From assembly GCF_002858865.1 (NCBI RefSeq), contig NZ_PJRR01000016.1, forward strand, positions 219,477 through 283,476: a stretch of 64,000 bases of DNA. Direction: 5' to 3'. The notes under the pieces are model-generated. The model saw nothing but the letters and a program-made list of their open reading frames with translations, did not search any database and was not told the origin of the DNA. The first letter of the stretch is position 1. Each line of letters begins with the position of its first letter. This DNA is from Caulobacter vibrioides (GTDB lineage Bacteria > Pseudomonadota > Alphaproteobacteria > Caulobacterales > Caulobacteraceae). This document shows, one piece after another, positions 40,543-48,503 of this stretch. Both the position numbers and the translations under genes were made by a program.

Positions 40543-42123
40543 ATGACCGCTCCCCGCGTCCTCATCGCCGACAAGCTCAGCCCCGCCGCCGTCGAGATCT
40601 TCAAGAACCGCGGCCTCGACTTCGACATCAAGACCGGCCTGTCCAAGGATGAACTGATCGCCGTGATCGGCGACTATGACGGCATCGCCATCCGCTCGGG
40701 CGCCAAGCTCGACAAGGACGTGATCGCCGCCGCGAACAAGCTGCGCGTCATCGCCCGCGCCGGCATCGGCGTCGACAATGTCGACATCCCGGCCGCCACG
40801 GCCAAGGGCATCGTCGTGATGAACACACCCTTCGGCAACTCGATCACCACGGCCGAGCACGCCATCGCCATGATGTTCGCCCTGGCTCGCCAGATCCCCG
40901 CCGCCGACGTCTCGACGCAAGGCGGCAAGTGGGAAAAGAACCGCTTCATGGGCGTGGAGCTCTACGCCAAGACCCTGGGTCTGATCGGCGCCGGCAACAT
41001 CGGCGGCATCGTCGCCGACCGCGCTCTGGGCCTGAAGATGAAGGTCGTGGCCTACGACCCCTTCCTGTCGCCCGAGCGCGCTGTGGAAATGGGCGTCGAG
41101 AAGGTCGAACTCGATGAGCTGCTGGCCCGCGCCGACGTCATCACCCTGCACACCCCGCTGACCGACAAGACCCGCAACATCCTGTCGGCCGAGAACCTGG
41201 CCAAGACCAAGAAGGGCGTGATGATCGTCAACTGCGCCCGCGGCGGCCTGGTCGACGAAGCCGCCCTGCGCAAGCTGCTGGACGAGGGCCACGTCGGCGG
41301 CGCGGCCTTTGACGTGTTCACCGTTGAGCCGGCCAAAGAAAACCCGCTGTTCGGCAGCGACAAGGTCGTGGCCACCCCGCACCTGGGCGCCAGCACCAAT
41401 GAAGCCCAGGAGAACGTCGCCCTGCAGGTCGCCGAACAGGTCAGCGACTACCTGCTGACCGGCGCGGTCACCAACGCCCTGAACAGCCCCTCGATCACGG
41501 CCGAAGAGGCTCCCAAGCTGAAGCCGTTCGTGGCCCTGGCCGAAAAGATCGGCGCTTTTGCGGGCCAGATGGTCGACTTCGGCGTCAAGGCGATCGACAT
41601 CGCCTATGAGGGCGAGGTTTCGAACCTCAACGTCAAGCCGATGACCTCGGCCGCCCTGGCGGGCGTGCTGAAGCCGATGCTGGCCGAGATCAACATGGTC
41701 TCCGCCCCGGCCATCGCCAAGGAGCGCGGCATCACCGTCTCGGAGAGCCGCCAGGAAGTCAGCCCCACCTATGACAGCCTGATGCGCGTGACCATCACCA
41801 CCGAGAAGGGCAAGCGCGCCTTCGCCGGTACGGTGATCGCCGGCGCCCCGCGCATCGTCGAGGTCAAGGGCATGGAGCTGGACGCGGCCTTCTCGCCGGC
41901 CATGCTGTACGTCAACAACCTGGACAAGCCGGGCTTCATCGGCGCGCTGGGCATGCTGCTGGGCGAGGCGGGCGTCAACATCGCCACCTTCAACCTGGGC
42001 CGCGTCTCGGCCGACGAGGACGCCATCGCGCTGGTGGGCGTTGACCAGGCGCCGGACGCGGGCCTGCTGGCCAAGATTCAGGCGCTGCCGCACGTGAAGG
42101 AAGCGCGCGCTCTGACGTTCTGA
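40543..42123 (+). CDS. serA: D-3-phosphoglycerate dehydrogenase
   Basis: 526 residues, the long type with intervening and ACT domains. The N-terminal substrate domain (residues 1-100) is followed by the NAD-binding GLIGAGNIGGIVADRA. Catalytic motifs are NCARGGLVDEAAL (Arg) and ATPHLGASTNEAQENVA (His). An allosteric intervening domain covers about 330-450, and a C-terminal ACT domain (MLYVNNLDKPGFIGALGMLLGEAGVNIATFNLGR) is where serine feedback usually acts. It oxidises 3-phosphoglycerate. Paired with serC. Confidence 0.96.
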   Translation: MTAPRVLIADKLSPAAVEIFKNRGLDFDIKTGLSKDELIAVIGDYDGIAIRSGAKLDKDVIAAANKLRVIARAGIGVDNVDIPAATAKGIVVMNTPFGNSITTAEHAIAMMFALARQIPAADVSTQGGKWEKNRFMGVELYAKTLGLIGAGNIGGIVADRALGLKMKVVAYDPFLSPERAVEMGVEKVELDELLARADVITLHTPLTDKTRNILSAENLAKTKKGVMIVNCARGGLVDEAALRKLLDEGHVGGAAFDVFTVEPAKENPLFGSDKVVATPHLGASTNEAQENVALQVAEQVSDYLLTGAVTNALNSPSITAEEAPKLKPFVALAEKIGAFAGQMVDFGVKAIDIAYEGEVSNLNVKPMTSAALAGVLKPMLAEINMVSAPAIAKERGITVSESRQEVSPTYDSLMRVTITTEKGKRAFAGTVIAGAPRIVEVKGMELDAAFSPAMLYVNNLDKPGFIGALGMLLGEAGVNIATFNLGRVSADEDAIALVGVDQAPDAGLLAKIQALPHVKEARALTF

Positions 42124-42132
42124 GGCTGATCG

Positions 42133-42253
42133 CCCTTCTCCCCTTGCGGGAGAAGGTGTCATCCGAAGGATGACGGATGAGGGGTTACACGGTATGGCCG
42201 GCGCGACCCCTCACCCGGCCCTTCGGGCCACCCTCTCCCGCAAGGGGAGAGGG
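42133..42253. repeat. Palindromic intergenic repeat downstream of serA
   Basis: The left arm CCCTTCTCCCCTTGCGGG (42133-42156) is inverted in the right arm CCCTCTCCCGCAAGGGGAG (42231-42253). Between them are the small hairpins GTCATCCGAAGGATGAC (42158-42174) and GGCCCTTCGGGCC (42217-42229). This layout is typical of alphaproteobacterial RIME/REP-like elements. It may act as terminator for serA and it provides the leader of the VanZ-like gene. Confidence 0.75.
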
Positions 42254-42269
42254 AACTCAAAGGCCCCGA

Positions 42270-42638
42270 ATGTCCCTGCTGCTTCCCCGTAAGATCCGCT
42301 GGCCTGGCCTCCTGGTCTTCGTCGCCGCTGTGGTGTTCACGCTTTACGCCGCTCTGGCGCCGGGCGACGACAACACGGGCCTGATCCCCTGGGACAAGGC
42401 CAGGCACTTCATCGTTTTCTACGGCCTCACCTTCCTGGCGACGATGGCCCTGCCGCGCAGCCGGCCGTGGAAGATCGCCGCAGTGTTGCTGGGCTTCGGG
42501 ATCGGCATCGAGGTCCTGCAGGGGCTGCCGATCGTCGGCCGCGACGCGGACGTGTTCGACATCGTGGCCGACGCGCTGGGCATTGGCTTCTTCCTTGGGC
42601 CGATCATCGCCACCCAGTGGCTGAACGCGGACGACTAG
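42270..42638 (+). CDS. VanZ-like small membrane protein
   Basis: 122 residues from the ATG at 42270; the open frame continues upstream into the palindromic repeat, which I exclude. Four hydrophobic helices (about 10-26, 39-56, 62-78 and 95-112). The conserved pattern IPWDKARHFIVFYGLTFL, then GIGIEVLQGLPIVGRDADVFDIVADALGIGFG, is the VanZ-family signature with an Asp/Lys/His charge cluster in the first pair. VanZ proteins modestly alter glycopeptide sensitivity in some species; here the role is unknown. Confidence 0.8.
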   Translation: MSLLLPRKIRWPGLLVFVAAVVFTLYAALAPGDDNTGLIPWDKARHFIVFYGLTFLATMALPRSRPWKIAAVLLGFGIGIEVLQGLPIVGRDADVFDIVADALGIGFFLGPIIATQWLNADD

Positions 42639-42645
42639 AATGGAA

Positions 42646-42671
42646 AATCCTCCCCCCAGCGGGGGAGGATT
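42646..42671. terminator. Solo hairpin of the CCTCCCCC repeat family acting as shared terminator
   Basis: AATCCTCCCCC and GGGGGAGGATT form an 11-bp perfect stem between the converging VanZ-like and carboxylase genes. It equals one outer arm pair of the elements at 46820 and 48387. Confidence 0.7.
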
Positions 42672-42673
42672 GT

Positions 42674-45600
42674 TCAGAAGCTGTCCACCCGCACTTCCCA
42701 CGGCCGGCTCACGCCCGCCGCCGTGTCCAGGCCGCCGATCAGCCAGCGCCGCGTGTCGGCGGGATCAATGACCGCGTCGATCTCCAGCGCCGCCGCCATG
42801 CTGGTGGCCTTGCCCGCCGCGTATAGCCGCGCGACCAGCTGGTCGTAGAGCGCCTTCTGTTTGACCGGATCGGTCTCGGCTTCCAGTTCCTTGCGGTAGC
42901 CCAGCTTGACGGCGCCTTCGAGGCCCATGCCGCCGAACTCTCCGGTCGGCCAGGCGGCGATGAAGGCGGGGCTGTGGAAGCTGCCGCCGGCCATGGCCTG
43001 GGCGCCAAGGCCATAGCCCTTGCGCGTCACGATCGTGAACAGCGGCGAGCGCAGCTTGGCGCCGGCGATGAACTGGCGGCTGACCCGGCGCACGGCGGCG
43101 GCGTCCTCGCTGTCTGGCCCGACCATGAATCCCGGCGTGTCGCAGAGGCTCAAGACCGGCAGGGCGAAGGCGTCGCACAGTTGCAGGAAGCGGGCGGCCT
43201 TCTCGGCGCCCTCGCAGTCGATGGCCCCGCCCAGATGGCGCGGATCATTGGCGATCAGACCCATGGGGCGGCCCTCGATCCGGATCAGGCCGGTGACCAT
43301 CCCCGCCGCGAAGCCGCCGCGCAGCTCCAGGAACGAGCCTTCGTCGACGAGGTGGTTGATCAGGCCGCGCACGTCATAGACGCGCAGGCGGTTCTCCGGG
43401 ATCGCGTGGCGCAAGCGCCGCGGGTCGGGTGCGGTCCAGGTCGATAGCGTTCCTTGGAAGTAGGACAGCGCCTGCTTGGCCAGCCGCGTGGCATGGGCCT
43501 CGTCGTCGGCCAGGATGTCGATGACGCCGTTCTTCCACTGATGAGCCGACGGCCCGATCTCTTCCGGACGGAAGACGCCCAGCCCGCCGCCTTCGATCAT
43601 CGCCGGGCCGCCCATGCCGAGGTTGCTGTCGCGGGTGGCGATGATGATCTCTGACAGGCCCGCGATGGCGGCGTTGCCGGCGAAGCAGCGGCCCGCGACG
43701 ATGGCGATCTTGGGAACCAGGCCGGACAGTTGCGCGAAGCTGCGGAAGGTCGGTACGTCCAGCCCGGCCACGGCGGTCGTGTCGGTGTCGCCCGGACGCC
43801 CGCCGCCGCCCTCGGCGAACCAGACCACGGGCAGCTTCTGGTCAGCGATCAGCGCCATCAGCCGGTCGGACTTGCGATGGTTCATCGCCCCCTGGGTCCC
43901 GGCCAGCACCGTGAAGTCGTAGGCCAGCGCCGCCGTCCGCGCCTTGTCGGGTGGGAACAGCGCGCCGTTGACGGTTCCGATGCCGGTGATCAGCCCGTCG
44001 GCGGGCGTATTGGCGATCAGGTCCTCGGTCGAGCGCCGTCGTTTCTGGGCGGCGATAGCCAGGGCGCCGTATTCCAGGAAGCTGCCCGGATCGACCAGGT
44101 CGTCGATGTTCTCGCGCGCGGTGCGGTGGCCGGTCTTGCGCCGCTTGGCGACCGCCTCGGGGCGGGCCTCGTCCAGGGTGTGGCGATGGCGGGCGACCAC
44201 CTCGGCAAGGTCCGGGCGAAGGGCGTCCAGGTCTTGTTCGACGGTCTCCCCGTCGAGTGCGCTCTCCACCTCCGCCGGCTCCAGGAAGACCAGCGGCTGG
44301 CCCTCGGCGACGGTCGCTTCGCCCTGGACGGCGATCTTCACCACCCGGCCGCCGGCGCTGGCGCAGACCAGATGCTCCATCTTCATCGCCTCCAGCACCG
44401 CCAGGGCCTGACCCGGACGGACGAGGTCGCCTTCGCGGATCGTGATGGCGCCGACCGTGGCCGCCAGAGGCGCAACGACAGGCTCGGCGCCCGCCAGGAC
44501 CTCGAAGCGCGTGACGCTCGCCGTGGTCTCGGGCGTCAGGCGCTGAGCCTCGGCGGCCAGGGTCTCGGCGTGCTGGGCGATGAAGGTGGTCGTCGCCTCA
44601 CCGGTCACGGCGGTCGGATGGGCCAGGATGGCGCGGACCAGCGGCGCGGTGGTCGCCACGCCGGCGACCTTCAGCTCGGTCAAGGCGCGGTCCAGCCGGC
44701 TGGAGGCTTCGCCGGGCGTCCGTCCTCTGACGATCACCTTGGCCAGCAGGCTGTCATAGGCCGCGCCGATGGTGAGCCCCGCTGAGACGCCCGCATCGAC
44801 GCGCACGCCGGGGCCGCCCGGCGGCGTCCAGGCGCTCAAGGTCCCGGTCGACGGGCGCACCTGACCCTCAGGCGTCAGGGTCTCGGCGTTGATCCGCGCC
44901 TGGATGGCCACGCCGAACGGCGGCGGGGTGTTGGTCAGCTCCAGCTCGCCCAGGCGGTGACCCGCCGCCAGATCGAACTGTAGCCGCACGAGGTCCAGGC
45001 CCGTGACCTCCTCGGTGACCGTGTGCTCGACCTGCAGGCGCGGATTGACCTCGATGAAGAAGGCCTCGCCCCCCGAGGGCGAATGCGGATCGGCGTCGAC
45101 CAGAAACTCGACGGTCGCCAGGCCGCGATAGCCGGCGCACAGGCGCTCGGACCAGCCGGCCAGGGCGGCGCGCAGGTTGTCGGGCAGGGCGGCCGGTGCG
45201 ATCTCGACCAGTTTCTGGTTGCGCCGCTGTAGCGAACAGTCGCGATCACCGAGCGCCAGCACCTGATCGCCGTCGCCGACGATCTGCACCTCGATGTGGC
45301 GGGCGCGCTCGATCAGCTTTTCCGCATAGAGACCGCCGTCGCCGAAGGCGGCCAGGGCTTCGCGTTCGCAGGCGGCGAAGGCGGCGTCCAGTTCGCCGGG
45401 GTCGAGCACCATCCGCATGCCGCGTCCGCCGCCGCCGGCCCGGGCCTTCAGCATGATCGCGCCGTGCTCGGCCTGGAAGGCGCGGGCGGCCTCCAGCGTG
45501 ATCGCGCCGGTTCCGGGGATCAGCGGCAGGCCGCGCTCGGCGGCCAGGGCGCGGGCGGCGGCCTTGTCGCCGAACGTCGTCAGGTGCTCAGGCGAGGGGC

Positions 45601-45910
45601 CGATGAAGACGATCTCGGCCTCGGCGCACGCGCGGGCGAGATGGGGGTTCTCCGACAGAAAGCCATAGCCGGGATGCAATGCGTCGCAGCCCTGCGCCTT
45701 GGCGGCGGCGACAACGGCGGCGATGTCGAGATAGGCCCGCGCCCCCGCGCCCGGCAGGGCGACGGCGCGATCGGCGGCGGTGACATGCGGGCTTCCCGCG
45801 TCGTCGGCTGCGTAGACTGCCACGCTCTCGAGCCCCGCCTCGGCCGCCGTGCGGGCGATCCGGACGGCGATCTCGCCCCGGTTGGCGATCAGAACGCGGG
45901 AGAGGGACAT
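42674..45910 (-). CDS. Single-chain biotin-dependent acyl-CoA carboxylase (LCC type)
   Basis: 1078 residues with AGGAAG before the ATG. All parts are in one chain. Biotin carboxylase is about 1-450 (RVLIANRGEIAVRIAR; ARAGGGGRGMRMV; FIEVNPRLQVEHTVTEEVTG). The BCCP-like domain is about 475-545 with biotinyl Lys510 in LEAMKMEH. The carboxyltransferase (alpha-beta merged) is about 570-1078 (GRPGDTDTTAVAGLDVPTFRSFAQL; SLCDTPGFMVGP; YGLGAQAMAGGSFH). This architecture is that of single-chain long-chain acyl-CoA carboxylases known from actinobacteria and some proteobacteria, distinct from the usual two-subunit enzymes. Acetyl-, propionyl- and longer acyl-CoA are possible substrates. Divergent from the SOS operon. 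Confidence 0.9.
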   Translation of the reverse strand: MSLSRVLIANRGEIAVRIARTAAEAGLESVAVYAADDAGSPHVTAADRAVALPGAGARAYLDIAAVVAAAKAQGCDALHPGYGFLSENPHLARACAEAEIVFIGPSPEHLTTFGDKAAARALAAERGLPLIPGTGAITLEAARAFQAEHGAIMLKARAGGGGRGMRMVLDPGELDAAFAACEREALAAFGDGGLYAEKLIERARHIEVQIVGDGDQVLALGDRDCSLQRRNQKLVEIAPAALPDNLRAALAGWSERLCAGYRGLATVEFLVDADPHSPSGGEAFFIEVNPRLQVEHTVTEEVTGLDLVRLQFDLAAGHRLGELELTNTPPPFGVAIQARINAETLTPEGQVRPSTGTLSAWTPPGGPGVRVDAGVSAGLTIGAAYDSLLAKVIVRGRTPGEASSRLDRALTELKVAGVATTAPLVRAILAHPTAVTGEATTTFIAQHAETLAAEAQRLTPETTASVTRFEVLAGAEPVVAPLAATVGAITIREGDLVRPGQALAVLEAMKMEHLVCASAGGRVVKIAVQGEATVAEGQPLVFLEPAEVESALDGETVEQDLDALRPDLAEVVARHRHTLDEARPEAVAKRRKTGHRTARENIDDLVDPGSFLEYGALAIAAQKRRRSTEDLIANTPADGLITGIGTVNGALFPPDKARTAALAYDFTVLAGTQGAMNHRKSDRLMALIADQKLPVVWFAEGGGGRPGDTDTTAVAGLDVPTFRSFAQLSGLVPKIAIVAGRCFAGNAAIAGLSEIIIATRDSNLGMGGPAMIEGGGLGVFRPEEIGPSAHQWKNGVIDILADDEAHATRLAKQALSYFQGTLSTWTAPDPRRLRHAIPENRLRVYDVRGLINHLVDEGSFLELRGGFAAGMVTGLIRIEGRPMGLIANDPRHLGGAIDCEGAEKAARFLQLCDAFALPVLSLCDTPGFMVGPDSEDAAAVRRVSRQFIAGAKLRSPLFTIVTRKGYGLGAQAMAGGSFHSPAFIAAWPTGEFGGMGLEGAVKLGYRKELEAETDPVKQKALYDQLVARLYAAGKATSMAAALEIDAVIDPADTRRWLIGGLDTAAGVSRPWEVRVDSF

Positions 45911-46004
45911 GACGCTTCCTGCAGGGCTTCATACGGCCGTTTGAGACACTTTGGCCGGTTGGACGCGACTCTCCAAGCCTTGACTCTCCAGTCCGGGAAG
46001 ATAA

Positions 46005-46019
46005 GAACAAAAGTGGAAC
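46005..46019 (+). promoter_or_regulatory. LexA (SOS) box of the imuA-imuB-dnaE2 operon
   Basis: GAAC, exactly 7 nt, GAAC; the next base opens the first possible ATG (46020). A TTGACT at 45980 may be the -35 element. This fits the known DNA-damage induction of the Caulobacter mutasome. Confidence 0.85.
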
Positions 46020-46031
46020 ATGGAGTTGGGA

Positions 46032-46820
46032 ATGGCCGGATCGCGCGAGGCGCGTCTTGCGGCCCTGAGAGGCCGGATCGCCGCGATGGAAGCGGGGACT
46101 CGGACTCCGACTCCGGTGCTGTCGTTCGGAGAGCCGTTGATCGACGGGTGCTTTCCGGGCGGTGGTCTGCCGCTGGGCGGCTGGCATGAGGTGACCGGTG
46201 CGGGGCTGGAGGACGAAACCGGCGCCGCGCCCGCCGCCTTTGTCACCCAGCTGATCCGTGGGCTGACAGATCGGAAGGGCGGAGCGGTGGTCTGGGTGGC
46301 GCGACGGGCCGATCTCTTCGCGCCAGGCCTGCTGGGGCTGGGGTTTCCGGCGGCGAGGCTGATCCAGGTGCGGGCCCGCGATGAGGCTGAAACCCTGTCG
46401 CTGCTGGAGGACGCGCTGTCGACCCAAGGCGTCGCCGCCGCTGTGGCCGAGGCCGAGGCTCCGGACCTGACCGCCGGGCGCCGCCTGCAACTGGCCTGCG
46501 AGAAGCGTGGCGGCTTTGGCGTGGTGCTGCACCGCCGCCCCTACGGGGGACGAGCAGGGGGCAAGCCAAGGCTCGTCTCCGGCTCGGCGTCGTTCAGTCG
46601 CTGGCGGATCGCGCCCGCGCCCAGCGGTCCGCCGCCGGACGACATCGGCCTGGGCCCGCCGCGCTGGCGGGTCGAACTCGAGCGCTGCCGGGGCGGGCGT
46701 CCCGGCGGCTGGATCTTGCAAGCTCAGGAGGCCGGCCATGGCCCGCATCCTTTCCGTCTGGTGTCCCAACTGGCCGATCACGACGTGGCGGCGGCGGAGG
46801 CCGGACGACGCTTCGGATAA
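46032..46820 (+). CDS. imuA: ImuA, RecA/SulA-like component of the SOS mutasome
   Basis: 262 residues from the ATG at 46032 (GGAG 6 nt upstream); an ATG at 46020 directly abuts the LexA box and is less likely. ImuA has a RecA-like core without intact Walker motifs: LSFGEPLIDGCFPGGGLPLGGWHEVTG (degenerate P-loop region), GGAVVWVARRADLFAPGLLGLG, LARDEAETL-type helix. It supports damage-induced mutagenesis with ImuB and DnaE2. It overlaps imuB by 83 nt. Its stop codon (46818-46820) coincides with the first base of the palindromic repeat, so its C-terminus may have been set by that insertion. Confidence 0.88.
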   Translation: MAGSREARLAALRGRIAAMEAGTRTPTPVLSFGEPLIDGCFPGGGLPLGGWHEVTGAGLEDETGAAPAAFVTQLIRGLTDRKGGAVVWVARRADLFAPGLLGLGFPAARLIQVRARDEAETLSLLEDALSTQGVAAAVAEAEAPDLTAGRRLQLACEKRGGFGVVLHRRPYGGRAGGKPRLVSGSASFSRWRIAPAPSGPPPDDIGLGPPRWRVELERCRGGRPGGWILQAQEAGHGPHPFRLVSQLADHDVAAAEAGRRFG

Positions 46821-48378
46821 ATCCTCCCCCCAAGGGGGAGGAGGCCGCAGGCCGGAGGGGGAAGGGGCCGAGCCAGCAGGACTTCCCCCTCCGTCGCCTG
46901 CGGCGACACCTCCCCCGCTGGGGGGAGGATTCCCCTTCGCCCTCCTCGTCTCCGAACGCGGAACCCGCCGCCTCGCCGCCGTCGATTATCAGGCTCGGTC
47001 TATGGGTCTCTTCCCCGGGCAGAAGGCCGCCGACGCCCTCGCCCTGGTCCCGGACCTCGTCACGGCCGACCACGATCCGGCGGCCGATCGCGCGGCGCTG
47101 GAGGCGCTGTGCGACTGGTGCGTGCGCTTCTCGCCGGCGGTGGCGATCGACGGTGACGATGGCCTCTTCCTGGACATCACCGGGACCGACCACCTGTGGG
47201 GCGGCGAGGCGGCCATGCTGGTCGACCTAGTGTCGCGACTGGCGCGCTGGGGCGTGCCGGCGCGGGCGGCGATCGCTGACACGGCCGGCGCGGCCTGGGC
47301 CCTGGCGAGGTCCGGCCCGGACCTCGCCATTGCGCCGCCCGGCGAGCAGAGCGCCGCGATCGCGACCCTTCCCGTCGCGGCCCTGCGGCTTGGCGACGCC
47401 GCCGAAGCCCAACTGCCGCGCCTGGGCCTGCATCGCGTCGGGCAGGTGCTGGCCTTACCGCGCGCCCAATTGGCCAAGCGGTTCGGACTGGCGGCGGTCC
47501 TGCGCCTGGACCAAGCCCTAGGCGCGGCCAGCGAGGCCCTGACCTTCCGCCGCCCGGCCTCGCCGTGGTTTGACCGCCTTGCCTTTTTCGAGCCGATCAG
47601 CGCGCCTGAGGATCTGGCCCGGGTGGCCGCCGACGCCCTGGCCCTGATCTGCGCCCGGCTGGAGGCCGAGGGGCGCGGCGCCAAGCGTTTCGAGGTCGTG
47701 TTCCACCGCCTGGACGGGCGGGCTTTCCCCGTGCGCGTGGGGCTGGCGCGGATCGGCCGTGACGCCCAGCGACTGGCCAGGCTGGTCAAGCCCAAGCTGG
47801 ATATGGTCGATCCGGGCTTCGGCATCGAGGTGGTGACGGTCCACGCCTCAGCGGTGGAGCCGATGGCGGCGGCGCAGGCGCGCCTCGACGCGGACGCTGC
47901 GGCCAGCGCCGACGAGACGCTGGCGCCGTTGATCGATCGCCTAGTCAACCGCTTGGGCGAGAACCGGGTCTGGCGCGCCGATCCGTTCGAGAGCCATGTG
48001 CCCGAGCGTTCGGTCGTGCGCGTGGGGCCGCTGGACCCGCCGGCGGCGGCGCGCTGGGACGCCGACCGGCCGCGTCCGGTGCGGCTGTTCAAGCGGCCCG
48101 AGGCGATCGTCGCCATCGCCGCCGAACTCCCCGACTACCCGCCGCGTCTGTTCACCTGGCGGGGGCGTTCCCATCGGGTCCGGCGGGCCGAGGGACCCGA
48201 GCGTATCGGTCAGGAATGGTGGCGGGTCGGGGTGGAGAAGGGCCAGACCGGACCCGGCAAGATCCGGGACTACTACCGCGTCGAGGATGACGCCGGGGGG
48301 CGGTTCTGGATCTTCCGTCAGGGCCTCTATGGCGGCGAGGACGCGCCGAAATGGTGGATCCATGGCCTGTTTGGTTAG
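46738..48378 (+). CDS. imuB: ImuB, catalytically inactive Y-family polymerase of the SOS mutasome, with an in-frame repeat insertion
   Basis: 546 residues from the ATG at 46738, with CAGGAGG before it. The Y-family start ARILSVWCPNWPITTWRRR is interrupted at residue 28 by about 37 Gly/Pro-rich residues (SSPQGGGGRRPEGEG to PPPLGGG), after which the conserved [41 protein letters not shown] resumes. The inserted codons are the palindromic repeat at 46820-46931. The rest is typical: helix-hairpin-helix (LGLHRVGQVLALPRAQLAKRFG), little-finger domain, and a C-terminal part (RLFTWRGRSHRV; EWWR; YYRVEDDAGGRFWIFR). ImuB lacks polymerase acids and links DnaE2 to the beta clamp. Confidence 0.9.
   Translation: MARILSVWCPNWPITTWRRRRPDDASDKSSPQGGGGRRPEGEGAEPAGLPPPSPAATPPPLGGGFPFALLVSERGTRRLAAVDYQARSMGLFPGQKAADALALVPDLVTADHDPAADRAALEALCDWCVRFSPAVAIDGDDGLFLDITGTDHLWGGEAAMLVDLVSRLARWGVPARAAIADTAGAAWALARSGPDLAIAPPGEQSAAIATLPVAALRLGDAAEAQLPRLGLHRVGQVLALPRAQLAKRFGLAAVLRLDQALGAASEALTFRRPASPWFDRLAFFEPISAPEDLARVAADALALICARLEAEGRGAKRFEVVFHRLDGRAFPVRVGLARIGRDAQRLARLVKPKLDMVDPGFGIEVVTVHASAVEPMAAAQARLDADAAASADETLAPLIDRLVNRLGENRVWRADPFESHVPERSVVRVGPLDPPAAARWDADRPRPVRLFKRPEAIVAIAAELPDYPPRLFTWRGRSHRVRRAEGPERIGQEWWRVGVEKGQTGPGKIRDYYRVEDDAGGRFWIFRQGLYGGEDAPKWWIHGLFG
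46820..46931. repeat. Palindromic GC-rich repeat inside the imuB reading frame
   Basis: The outer arms are perfectly inverted: AATCCTCCCCCC (46820-46831) and GGGGGGAGGATT (46920-46931). Inside are CCAAGGGGGAGG, GCCGCAGGC, GGAGGGGGAAG against CTTCCCCCTCC, and GTCGCCTGCGGCGAC. It is closely related in order and sequence to the copy at 48387-48497. It is translated as imuB residues 28-65 without a stop or frameshift. Confidence 0.88.
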
Positions 48379-48386
48379 GGGGCTCA

Positions 48387-48497
48387 AATCCTCCCCCTAT
48401 GGGGGAGGCGGCGCGAAGCGTCGGAGGGGGGAGGGGCAAGGCTTAAAGGCTTCCCCCTCCGTCGGCTACGCCGACACCTCCCCCGCGAGGGGGAGGA
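48387..48497. repeat. Sister copy of the palindromic repeat between imuB and dnaE2
   Basis: AATCCTCCCCCTATGGGGGAGG at the left and CCTCCCCCGCGAGGGGGAGGA at the right. Internal CTTCCCCCTCCGTCGGC and CGCCGACACCTCCCCC are shared almost word for word with the element in imuB. It occupies nearly the whole imuB-dnaE2 gap, so the operon transcript must carry it, with the dnaE2 ribosome site coming from its right end (GAGGACC before ATG). Confidence 0.85.
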
Positions 48498-48503
48498 CCT
48501 AAC

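Noticed and set aside
46738..48378. Frameshift or assembly error in imuB because of the odd Gly/Pro stretch
   Set aside because: The frame stays open with correct family sequence on both sides of the repeat, and the same element occurs again intact at 48387, so it is a genuine insertion in frame.
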